DNA of 64,000 bases from an uncultured Methylococcaceae bacterium (GCA_903917345.1 CAIXAE010000008.1:62001-126000); one strand, 5' to 3'. Counted from the stretch's first letter, positions 22,825 to 31,879 are shown. Notes: generated from the letters alone by a model not told the origin. Program-made: numbers and translations.

Positions 22825-24744
22825 ATGACAGACACCCAGCAGTTTTTTAGTAATGACGGCGCCTTATCAACCGTTATCTCGGGTTATCAAGCCAGAGATG
22901 CGCAAATAGAAATGGCAGAAGCTATCAGCAAAGCCATAACTAACAAACAGCATTTAATCGCTGAAGCGGGTACAGGAACGGGTAAAACCTTTGCCTATCT
23001 GGTACCCGCTATTTTTTCTGGCAAAAAAGCGATAATATCTACGGGCACAAAGAACCTACAAGACCAGTTATTCAATAAAGATTTGCTTGTTATTCGTAAA
23101 GCCATCACACTGCCTTTTAAAGCTGCTTTATTGAAAGGACGGGCGAATTATTTATGTACCTACCGTTTAAAAAATGCCTTAACTTCAACTATTGGCTTTA
23201 CAAAAGAAGAAGCGCTTTCTTTAGCTAAGATTAATGCCTGGTCAAAGGATACGCGTTTTGGTGATATCTCTGAAATGTCGGGCATAACAGAAGGTGATCC
23301 CATCTGGTATCAAGCGACTTCAACCCAAGAAAATTGTTTAGGACAAGATTGCCCAGATTATGCAGACTGTTACTTAGTAAAAGCTCGCCAAAAGGCCCAA
23401 GAAGCCGATGTAATAGTGGTTAATCACCATTTATTATGTGCCGACTGGTCTATTAGAGATAATGGTTTTGGAGAATTACTACCGAGCGCAGAAGTAGTTA
23501 TTATAGATGAAGCGCATCAATTAGCCGAAACAGCATCAAACTTTCTAGGTACTAATATCAGCTCAAAACAACTGAATGATTTAGCTCAAGATACGCTGAT
23601 GGAGTATTTTAAAGATGCTACTGATCTCCCTGCTTTACGGACTGCCTGTGAAGATTTAGAACACGAGCTTAAAGATTTAAGATTAGCCTTTGGAGTAGAA
23701 CTTAAACGCGGTGATTGGCAAGATATAGAGAATAATCCTAAAATAAAGTCTGGACTGGTCGCAGTCATAGAACAAATGAAGCGTTTAAGCGAACAATTAT
23801 TGCTGGCTTCTGTTAAAACTAAAACGCTGGAATCTTGTTTTAAACGCTCAGAAGAATTATCAGGCAGTTTAAATATAATACTTGAGGATAATGACGGTAA
23901 ATGGATACGTTGGTACGAAACTCATCGTAAATCCTTTACATTAAGCCTGACCCCGATGGATATTGCATCAGAATTCCGCAAATTCATGCATCAACATCAA
24001 GCGGCTTGGATATTTACGTCAGCAACCTTAAGTATCGCAAATAGTTTTGATCATTTCGCCAACAATTTAGGGTTAAGCAAAGCGGAAAGTGTCAGTTGGG
24101 GTAGTCCGTTTGATTATGCAACCCAATCCCTGTTTTATCATCCTAAAGGCTTACCGCAACCCAATGACCCTGATTGCATTCCCCAACTTATGGAATTCGC
24201 TATCCCTGTATTAAAAGCCAGTAAAGGGAGGGCTTTCTTCTTATTTACGAGTCATCGGGCCCTCAATGAAGCGGCCGTTATATTGGCCAGAAAATTAAAA
24301 TATCCGCTATTAATCCAAGGCTCACGTCCAAAAGCACAATTATTAGACCAATTTAAAGAAATGGGTAACGCTGTCTTATTAGGTACATCGAGTTTTTGGG
24401 AAGGCGTTGACGTAAGAGGTGAATCTTTATCCTGTGTCATTATTGATAAACTACCTTTCACTTCCCCAGGTGACCCTGTTTTAAAAGCCCGTATGGATGC
24501 AATGAAACAACAAGGCAGAAATCCATTTTTTGAATACCAACTGCCCAGTGCAGTAATAGCGTTAAGGCAAGGAGTAGGGCGCTTAATAAGGGATGTAACA
24601 GACAGAGGTGTATTAATGGTGTGTGATCCGCGCTTATTAAAACGGTCATATGGACAACTATTTTTAGACAGTGTGCCGGCTATGAGTCGTACTCGAGAAA
24701 TTGCAGATGTCGAAGCATTTTTTAAAGAGGAAACATCAAAATGA
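22825..24744 (+). CDS. DinG/YoaA-family ATP-dependent DNA helicase
   Basis: AEAGTGTGKTFAYLVPA, VIIDEAHQL, QGVGRLIRDVTDRGVLMVCDPR; Fe-S cysteines CLGQDCPDYADCYLVKAR. Confidence 0.93.
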   Translation: MTDTQQFFSNDGALSTVISGYQARDAQIEMAEAISKAITNKQHLIAEAGTGTGKTFAYLVPAIFSGKKAIISTGTKNLQDQLFNKDLLVIRKAITLPFKAALLKGRANYLCTYRLKNALTSTIGFTKEEALSLAKINAWSKDTRFGDISEMSGITEGDPIWYQATSTQENCLGQDCPDYADCYLVKARQKAQEADVIVVNHHLLCADWSIRDNGFGELLPSAEVVIIDEAHQLAETASNFLGTNISSKQLNDLAQDTLMEYFKDATDLPALRTACEDLEHELKDLRLAFGVELKRGDWQDIENNPKIKSGLVAVIEQMKRLSEQLLLASVKTKTLESCFKRSEELSGSLNIILEDNDGKWIRWYETHRKSFTLSLTPMDIASEFRKFMHQHQAAWIFTSATLSIANSFDHFANNLGLSKAESVSWGSPFDYATQSLFYHPKGLPQPNDPDCIPQLMEFAIPVLKASKGRAFFLFTSHRALNEAAVILARKLKYPLLIQGSRPKAQLLDQFKEMGNAVLLGTSSFWEGVDVRGESLSCVIIDKLPFTSPGDPVLKARMDAMKQQGRNPFFEYQLPSAVIALRQGVGRLIRDVTDRGVLMVCDPRLLKRSYGQLFLDSVPAMSRTREIADVEAFFKEETSK

Positions 24745-25442
24745 AAATTTTAGCCGTTGAAACCTCAACCGATGCATGTTCAGCCGCTTTAAGTATTGAT
24801 GGTGTTATTACAGAACGTTTTGAATTAACCCCCAAAGAACATACTAAGCTTATTTTGCCGATGATAGATTCATTAATGGCAGAAGCCGGTTTACGTCCTC
24901 AACAATTAGATGCCTTAGCTTTTAGTTGTGGTCCAGGTTCATTTACAGGCGTTCGTATAGCGACAGGTGTTATACAAGGTATTGCCTTTGGTGCAGACCT
25001 ACCTGTCGTGCCTGTTTCTACTTTAGCCGCAGTTGCTCAAGATTATTTCGATCACTCCCATACTACCGAGAATATTGCTTTTACTGCAATGGATGCACGT
25101 ATTGGCGAGATATTCTGGGGTGTATATCAAAAGGATGACGTCGGCTTAGCACAATTAATTGGCAAAGAAGCCGTTATACTGGCTGAAGATATTGAGTTTC
25201 CCGATGTTTCTGGTTTTGGTGTCGGCTCTGGCTGGGGCGTTTATGCAGCAGAATTAAATAATCGACTCGGTAACAGAGTTTTAGGGTATGAGGTAACGTA
25301 TTACCCAAGAGCCTCTGCAATTGTTCGCTTAGGTATGCGTGATTTTAATAATGGCTTGGCATTACCAGTTGAACAAGCAATGCCCGTTTATTTAAGAGAT
25401 AAAGTGGCTCAAACAGAAGCTGAGCGTAGACTTAATAAATAA
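24741..25442 (+). CDS. tsaB: tRNA threonylcarbamoyladenosine biosynthesis protein TsaB
   Basis: MKILAVETSTDACSAAL, FSCGPGSFTGVRIATGVIQGIAFG. Confidence 0.96.
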   Translation: MKILAVETSTDACSAALSIDGVITERFELTPKEHTKLILPMIDSLMAEAGLRPQQLDALAFSCGPGSFTGVRIATGVIQGIAFGADLPVVPVSTLAAVAQDYFDHSHTTENIAFTAMDARIGEIFWGVYQKDDVGLAQLIGKEAVILAEDIEFPDVSGFGVGSGWGVYAAELNNRLGNRVLGYEVTYYPRASAIVRLGMRDFNNGLALPVEQAMPVYLRDKVAQTEAERRLNK

Positions 25443-25488
25443 TTTATGTTAACGACTAAGGTATTTGCAATTTCGACATGGAGACGGT

Positions 25489-26550
25489 TTGAAACTTTCT
25501 TTTTATGATCTAAATTTTGCCGATTTAGAAGCTGTTTTAAAATTAAACAATTTAAATACATCTGCTGCATCAGTATTGTTTAATTGGCATTATAAGAAGA
25601 AGCAAACAGTTCAATGTAAAGAGAACATCGCCAAGACTTCAATAGATTTTTTTCAGGATCATTATGATTTTTCCTTGCCTGAAATTGATACTGTTCATGA
25701 ATCATCGCATGATAAAACCGTAAAATTTCTCTTTAAGCTAGCTGATGGCCATAAAGTTGAAACTGTGCTTATCCCATTTCATAACAAATATTCCATATGC
25801 CTATCATCGCAAGTGGGTTGTGCTATGAATTGCTCCTTTTGTTTTACTGGTAAACAAGGACTCCATAGAAACTTATCCACGAGTGAGATTGTGGGACAGT
25901 TAATTCAAGCTTGGTGTTGGCTAGCTAACAATAGACCCGGTGAAGAACGTATCTTAAATATAGTGTTTATGGGGCAGGGTGAGCCTTTACATAATTTTGA
26001 TGCTGTTAAAAAAGCCTGTGAGATTTTTTTATCAAAACACGGCACATCTATTGGTATACAAAAAATCACCATATCAACGGCGGGGTATATTCCTGGGCTT
26101 AAGCGCTGGCGTGAGGAAATTCCTGGTGTCAATCTAGCATTGTCATTACATTCTACTTTAAAAGAAAAGCGTAATGAATTGATTCCAATTAATAAAAAAT
26201 ACCCACTAACTGAGGTTTTGAACTATATAGACCAGATTCCTCTACAGAAAAAGCAGTTTGTGACTTATGAGTACATTCTGATTAAGGATCTGAATGATTC
26301 AGCTGATGATGCTAAAGAACTTGGTGAGTTACTGGCAGGTAAAAGCGCCTATATCAACCTTATTCCATTCAACGCATTTCCAGGATCAAATTATCAACAG
26401 CCGGAACACGATAAAATACGACAGTTTAAAAAAGTATTAGATACCTATAAGATTCCTACCTTAATTAGAGCAACAAAAGGTGATGATGTATTAGCTGCTT
26501 GTGGACAGCTCAATTCAAAAAAAACAATTCAACATTCGGCCCAATATTGA
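25489..26550 (+). CDS. RlmN/Cfr-family radical SAM methyltransferase-like protein
   Basis: CAMNCSFC radical-SAM CxxxCxxC, FMGQGEPLHNFDAV, C-terminal catalytic Cys in AACGQL. ORF track starts at TTG 25465; in-frame TTG 25489 has GGAG 5 nt upstream and is more plausible. Confidence 0.9.
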   Translation: MKLSFYDLNFADLEAVLKLNNLNTSAASVLFNWHYKKKQTVQCKENIAKTSIDFFQDHYDFSLPEIDTVHESSHDKTVKFLFKLADGHKVETVLIPFHNKYSICLSSQVGCAMNCSFCFTGKQGLHRNLSTSEIVGQLIQAWCWLANNRPGEERILNIVFMGQGEPLHNFDAVKKACEIFLSKHGTSIGIQKITISTAGYIPGLKRWREEIPGVNLALSLHSTLKEKRNELIPINKKYPLTEVLNYIDQIPLQKKQFVTYEYILIKDLNDSADDAKELGELLAGKSAYINLIPFNAFPGSNYQQPEHDKIRQFKKVLDTYKIPTLIRATKGDDVLAACGQLNSKKTIQHSAQY

Positions 26551-27060
26551 ACACTTTATTATAGTATTCAAACTTTAGGCCCAACACTCAAACTTGAGGT
26601 CTACTAGTGTTATTTAAAGACTGTATCCCAAACCTAAGGTCCAACAAATAAACTAGGGTGTGAGGTAAATTATTGCTGCATCACTCCGCAAACCGGCGAA
26701 CTACTTATCAAACAAGATTACCCGTACTAAAACTTTTGTGCTGGCACTCAAACCAATAATCCAGCAGCCAAACTTGTGTTCCAGCACTCAATTGTAAGTT
26801 TTAATATTCTTGCTAGAAGTCCCTTACTTACATCTAAGGTGTAACAACCACATAATTGTCCAAGCGCTGAAACGCGATGTCTAATGCTAACACTTATCTT
26901 CTAGCAAATTTATTGAAGGTTCATTGCTTGAATGTAATTGCTAATGCACAAATAAAAGTTCCAATACGAACACTACAGTTGCATCACAAACATCGACGCT
27001 TTAATACCCGAACACAGGTTTTAGAGAGCGACCAAAAGTTTTAGAAAGCCGACTGAAATC
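26521..27060 (+). repeat. Array of about 27 diverged tandem units with exact 20-bp period, immediately 3' of (and slightly overlapping) the RlmN-like gene
   Basis: Cutting the sequence every 20 nt from 26521 aligns units such as atagtattcaaactttaggc / ccaacactcaaacttgaggt / ctgtatcccaaacctaaggt / ccagcagccaaacttgtgtt / ccagcactcaattgtaagtt without gaps. Over 26541-27060, column 13 is pyrimidine in 25/26 units, column 2 pyrimidine in 24/26, column 3 A in 22/26 and column 12 A in 22/26. Confidence 0.85.
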
Positions 27061-27176
27061 GAAGAAATATCCAAAATATTTGATAATACAATCATTAATA
27101 GCCGACAAATTATGCATTTTACCTCGCTATACTCTGTGCCGTTGGTTAAAGTAACTTCTTCGCAGTAATGTTGTGT

Positions 27177-27270
27177 TTCGTTGGACAATAAAAAACCCGC
27201 GAAGCCATATGACTTGCGGGTTTATCAACAACTGTGCACTTCTCTGTACTTGTATGTGGTACGAGAGCCG
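27177..27270. repeat. Left attachment-site repeat (attL) with tRNA-Leu 3'-end fragment and duplicated tRNA terminator
   Basis: 27177-27262 is identical to 37656-37741 (86 bp); identity continues after a 1-bp indel to 27270. Confidence 0.9.
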
Positions 27271-28060
27271 TACTCAAATTATAGTATATCCAATTGAAAT
27301 TATTGTTGTTATATTTGATAAATGTAATTTTGGACACGAATTCGGACACGATTTGTTTTTTTGTTATCTCTTGTATTGGGTTAGCCAAAAGCAATATCCA
27401 TATTACGTTACGATTCTAATTCACTTTGACTTAAATTCAAAATTCTTGCAGTGGCATACAATTGAATATACTAATGTCATGTTAAATTAATAGGTTGTCA
27501 TTTGGAAATCTAACGTTGGGTTGCCAAATTTGAATTACATTACCGTATTAAAAAGCGTCTTCTTTTTATATCCATCCTTTTCCACACAGAAATTGTGGAT
27601 AATCCTGTTTGCACACCTCTCAACAATCTCACCAATTACTGTTTCAAAGAATCATTACTCAGATTGGTTAATAGTTGGCCAACTGAAGATGAAGAGGGGG
27701 GCATTAATAAAATAGGATTGATAGAGGGTAAACAATTTTCTACTCAAAAGCTAATCTAATTGGCTGGAAGCATTAAAAAGTTTTATTTCTGGCCAAATTC
27801 TTTTTCACATTACTAATTTTCTTGAGTATTTTTTCCAGATTTCGAAAATTTTTTCCGGCAGGTATTTCAACTTTTCGAAATTAATAGTTATTTGAAGTCT
27901 AAAAACAATATCTAACGTCTAAGTTTGGCGGAAGTGATGGCGGGAGGTTAATATCTATATGAAGGTAAGTTCGAAGTGGAGATAACATTTACTAGGTACA
28001 CTAACTTTAGTAGGTGTATAGTATAGTTTCATTAAACTAATTGTTATACATGGAGATAAA

Positions 28061-28228
28061 ATGAAAAAAGCATTTTTAACCTCTGTTGCTGTATTAGCTG
28101 CAGCTGCCGCTATTGATGCAACAGCTTCTTTACCTGATATTTTTGCGGCTTATCGGATGAGAATCAAAAGTTTTTCTAACGTGTTGCCATTGTTTAACGA
28201 CATTATAAATGCCAACAGTATCTTGTAG
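28061..28228 (+). CDS. Short 55-aa ORF with strong signal peptide; possibly a truncated gene
   Basis: atggagataaaATG: MKKAFLTSVAVLAAAAAIDATASLPDIFAAYRMRIKSFSNVLPLFNDIINANSIL; its 3' half overlaps the antisense PIG-L gene. Confidence 0.4.
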   Translation: MKKAFLTSVAVLAAAAAIDATASLPDIFAAYRMRIKSFSNVLPLFNDIINANSIL

Positions 28229-29155
28229 TTTTAATGCACTAAAGCATTCATTGTTTCGGACAAATGCCGCTAAAAATGATCCCATCGCACGTTGCTGAGT
28301 TTTATATTCAGCTAATGCAAGTTTTTTTAATCTAATTTCTTGTGGGTTTAAATTAATACAGGTTCTATTCGTACCTCTGAGAGGAAGATCATTAGGCAAG
28401 AATAGTGGTGTTGTACTTAAATCAATCGGCATTTTTGTTTCAGAGCCAGCAGGCCAACCGTGTTGCCAATGGATTAAATACGCCAGTAAACGAGGGTTAA
28501 CAGTATTATGAGATTGCTCAATCCATTCGTTTATAACCAATAACGCAAACATACCTAATCCTGCATGATCAGAGTCATTTTCCATCACATCAGGAAATAC
28601 AATTAATGTGGGTTTAGTCGACTTGAGTATCTCCAACAATTGATTACGAAGTACCATACCATTTTGTGCCACCCCTTTATCTTCAGCTTCTACATAGGGC
28701 ACATGACTATAACCGGTGAATTCTGATTTGTCGGGATGCTTATATCCCCAGTGTGAAACTAACATGGGGTAAATGGCGCCATCTGAAAAACCAAATAAGT
28801 CTAAGTGAATAAACCCTTTTCCTAAGAGTCTTGCGGCTCTTCTTGATTCTTCTAAGCGTTGTTCACCGTAATTTAAAAAATCAGTTTTGGATAGTTTACG
28901 TTTACCCGTTGCTTTCTTAATGGCTTCTACATAGGCATCACCTGCGGTAATTACAGTTGTTCTTACCGTACCACCGTTTTCAAATACTTTTAAGATTAAT
29001 CCCGCAGCACTCAGTGTTTCATCATCAGGATGGGGTGCTAGTACAAGTAGTCGCTCGCGCTGACCAATAGTTAACGTTTGTTCAGCGTAAACGTATTTAC
29101 TTGATGATAGAAGTATTGATACCAAAATGAATGTGATCAATAATTTCGCAAACAT
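28130..29155 (-). CDS. PIG-L/LmbE-family deacetylase with signal peptide
   Basis: LVLAPHPDDETLSAAGLILK and DSDHAGLG motifs; N-terminal hydrophobic segment. Confidence 0.88.
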   Translation of the reverse strand: MFAKLLITFILVSILLSSSKYVYAEQTLTIGQRERLLVLAPHPDDETLSAAGLILKVFENGGTVRTTVITAGDAYVEAIKKATGKRKLSKTDFLNYGEQRLEESRRAARLLGKGFIHLDLFGFSDGAIYPMLVSHWGYKHPDKSEFTGYSHVPYVEAEDKGVAQNGMVLRNQLLEILKSTKPTLIVFPDVMENDSDHAGLGMFALLVINEWIEQSHNTVNPRLLAYLIHWQHGWPAGSETKMPIDLSTTPLFLPNDLPLRGTNRTCINLNPQEIRLKKLALAEYKTQQRAMGSFLAAFVRNNECFSALKLQDTVGIYNVVKQWQHVRKTFDSHPISRKNIR

Positions 29156-29170
29156 AATCTATTTCAAACG

Positions 29171-29398
29171 CTATAACTCATTTTGTCTCTTATCAATCAC
29201 AGTATATTCAGCATCGATGACATTACCTCGGGTAGCTCTTTGAGCTAACTTGACCCTTCTCCAAAATCTAAATCCAGCAATAGCCATTGGTATTAATAAT
29301 ATGGCGAAGAATACTGAAGATAGAATCACACAGGCAAAGACAATAACTAATAAAAGTGGTAACGCAATAATTCTGGGAATATTAGATGTGAATTGCAT
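29171..29398 (-). CDS. Small membrane protein, unknown
   Basis: 75 aa with two hydrophobic stretches; 15 bp downstream spacing to PIG-L gene. Confidence 0.6.
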   Translation of the reverse strand: MQFTSNIPRIIALPLLLVIVFACVILSSVFFAILLIPMAIAGFRFWRRVKLAQRATRGNVIDAEYTVIDKRQNEL

Positions 29399-29490
29399 AG
29401 GACTGAGACAATGAGTTAAAAGTGATCAGCATAACAATAATTTTTGAATTAAAGGTCAGTAGTCAGTATGTGTCCGAAGTAAGTTTATAT

Positions 29491-29784
29491 CTATCGCAAT
29501 AATTGTTTTTTAATCTCATCAGCAACTAGAGCATTTTCTATACTTAATTGAGTCAGAAAATGTCTTCTTAAAACAGAGTCTTCAGGCACCACAATTTTTG
29601 ATAACTCTTCAGAGTGTGATGAGAAGAAATTTCCAGTTAGTTTTGCAACTAAAGGAGAGGATAAGATTTTAGACCTAAAATAATAGGCTACAAGAGCCAA
29701 TGCCAATAACGATAATAATTCTTCCATACAAAAAAATCTCCAAAATTCAATTAAAAAGTCTAATACCAACCGTTTGCGATACAA
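29491..29784 (-). CDS. Small hypothetical protein with N-terminal TM segment
   Basis: 97-aa ORF; likely real start at internal MEELLSLLALALVAYYF. Confidence 0.5.
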   Translation of the reverse strand: MYRKRLVLDFLIEFWRFFCMEELLSLLALALVAYYFRSKILSSPLVAKLTGNFFSSHSEELSKIVVPEDSVLRRHFLTQLSIENALVADEIKKQLLR

Positions 29785-29932
29785 ACTAAAGTGCCAATAT
29801 TAGCTAAGTATTATACACGCCATAAATGCATTATCAGGTTAAATAAAATATAAATTAATATAGGGTGAGGTGTTTTTGTAATCTTTTTCGTATTGCTTTA
29901 GAATGCAATAAAAAGAGAACAAAAAGAAAACA

Positions 29933-31210
29933 ATGAAAACACTTATCGCGTTAGTTGATTGCAATAACTTCTATGTATCCTGTGAGCGGGTATTTAGACC
30001 GGATTTGATTGGTAAACCTGTCATGGTACTCAGTAACAATGATGGGTGCGTAGTGGCTCGTAGCAAAGAAGTAAAAGAGCTAGGCATTAAGATGGGCGTA
30101 CCTGTCTTTCAAGTACAACAACTCATCAACAAGCACCAAATCAAATTATTTTCATCCAACTATACCTTGTACGCTGATATGTCTGCTCGGGTGATGTCTA
30201 CCTTAGAATCATTTGCACCGCGAATGGAAGTCTATTCAATAGATGAAGCGTTTTTAGATTTAACAGGTGTCTACTTTAAAGACAGTGTTGACTATGGACA
30301 GCGTATACGGAAAAAAGTGGTTAAGCATACAGGTATTCCAGTCTGTGTTGGTATGGGGCCAACAAAAACCCTAGCGAAACTGGCTAACTTTGCTGCTAAG
30401 AAGTGGTCAAAAACAAACGGTGTAGTGGATTTATCAGACCTTAAGCGTAGAGAAAAGTTAATGCGCATTGTGCCCGTGGGTGAAGTGTGGGGAATTGGTT
30501 CTCGTACTAATGCTAAACTACAAACACTGGGTATAGAAACTGTCTGGGATTTAGCATCACAATCACCGACCAACATACAAAAAGCATTCAATGTTGTCGT
30601 AGCCAGAACCGTGATGGAACTCAACGGTACATCCTGTTTAGCCATTGAAGATATCAGTCCTGATAAACAGCAGATCGTATGTTCTAGAAGTTTTAGTAGA
30701 CGTTTAACCGAAGAAGCCGAGTTATCAGAAGCACTCTCAGAATTTTGTAGTCGTGCCGCAGAAAAACTCAGGCATCAAAAGTCGGTGGCAGGGTGTGTGA
30801 CCGTATTCATTAGAACCAGTCCCTTTAATGAACAAGAACCCCAACATCAACGTTCTGCCAGTATAAAACTCAGTACAGTTACACAAGATACCCGTACAAT
30901 CATTACTGCAGCTAATCGTATACTCAGTGAGATATATAAAAAGGGCTATAGTTATCAAAAATGTGGTGTGCAACTTAGTTATATCCAAGCTAAAACAAGT
31001 GCAGGGCAGTTGGAGTTATTTGCTTTCGATAATGATGAATTACCAGCCGAGAACAGTGTATTAATGGCTACGATGGATAACATCAACAAACGATTCCCGA
31101 AGAAAATATCTATTGCTGCCACGGGATTTGATAAATCGTGGCAACCTAAAGCAGAACGCATATCTCAAAGGTACACCACCGATTGGAAGGAGTTGGTGTT
31201 GGTAAAATGA
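29933..31210 (+). CDS. umuC: Y-family DNA polymerase, UmuC-like
   Basis: ALVDCNNFYVSCERVFRPDL, YSIDEAFLDLTG, MGPTKTLAKLAN; 425 aa. Confidence 0.93.
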   Translation: MKTLIALVDCNNFYVSCERVFRPDLIGKPVMVLSNNDGCVVARSKEVKELGIKMGVPVFQVQQLINKHQIKLFSSNYTLYADMSARVMSTLESFAPRMEVYSIDEAFLDLTGVYFKDSVDYGQRIRKKVVKHTGIPVCVGMGPTKTLAKLANFAAKKWSKTNGVVDLSDLKRREKLMRIVPVGEVWGIGSRTNAKLQTLGIETVWDLASQSPTNIQKAFNVVVARTVMELNGTSCLAIEDISPDKQQIVCSRSFSRRLTEEAELSEALSEFCSRAAEKLRHQKSVAGCVTVFIRTSPFNEQEPQHQRSASIKLSTVTQDTRTIITAANRILSEIYKKGYSYQKCGVQLSYIQAKTSAGQLELFAFDNDELPAENSVLMATMDNINKRFPKKISIAATGFDKSWQPKAERISQRYTTDWKELVLVK

Positions 31211-31273
31211 TAACTCTTCTACAAGGATAAATTTTATGAGCATCAACATATTCAACAATATCAAGGAAACCTT

Positions 31274-31879
31274 ATGACCGATAGTGATACAACTAATGAA
31301 CCACGCCAATCGATTATGATGAATGTTCATGGAGCTCATGCTAAAGAAAAATTTTCATATAGATTAACAAATAACGCTATGTTGAAATCTGAAATGAACC
31401 TAGTTGATAAAAAAATCTTAGCCAAAAGTATTCTGGCTTGGCAACAAAAACCTTATGTTGTATGTAAAGGTGCAGCCATATGTATCAGTGTCTTTGATTC
31501 CCAGAAAGCAGAAATATCCGAAAATGATGCGGCTAAGATAGTTCTATACGAGTATATAGAATCCCTTATTTCAAAAATTAACTTTGATATTAGTGCTTAT
31601 AAATCAATCACTGTGCCTTATACCGTGGCATATCTATCCTATATGGTCAGTAACTCAGACAAGTCATTAGATTTTAATCAGATTTTGGAAAACCCATCTG
31701 TGCTTAATCAATTGGATCCAATAGTTAAATTTATCAGCAATGATATTCATAAATTTATCTCTACACCAAAAGAAGGTTACGAATACCTAGCGCAATGGCA
31801 TAAGCACGAGGAGTGCTGGAATGCGGTTAAGGCATTGCTAATAGATGTAGTCATACCAGATAGTTTTTATGTAGGGTAG
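31274..31879 (+). CDS. Hypothetical protein (island cargo)
   Basis: 201-aa ORF downstream of umuC; no motif recognised. Confidence 0.6.
   Translation: MTDSDTTNEPRQSIMMNVHGAHAKEKFSYRLTNNAMLKSEMNLVDKKILAKSILAWQQKPYVVCKGAAICISVFDSQKAEISENDAAKIVLYEYIESLISKINFDISAYKSITVPYTVAYLSYMVSNSDKSLDFNQILENPSVLNQLDPIVKFISNDIHKFISTPKEGYEYLAQWHKHEECWNAVKALLIDVVIPDSFYVG

Noticed and set aside
26521-27060. CRISPR array or integron attC array as explanation of the 20-bp periodicity
   Set aside because: Units are 20 bp with only scattered conserved columns; there are no identical repeats of 23-47 bp, no discrete spacers, no cas or integron integrase, and no attC R/L core sites.
26521-27060. The 20-bp pattern as a layout artefact of 10/60-column printing
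   Set aside because: The formatting helps spot it, but the column biases (for example 25/26 pyrimidines at one position, 22/26 A at two others) are properties of the bases. A computed autocorrelation should still be run.
27146-27490. ORFs 27146-27394 (-) and 27173-27490 (+) at the left island end
   Set aside because: They run across the att repeat and tRNA terminator copy; the same peptide (NPRSHMTCGFINNCALLCTCMWY) appears at the right repeat because the DNA is duplicated. Not credible genes.
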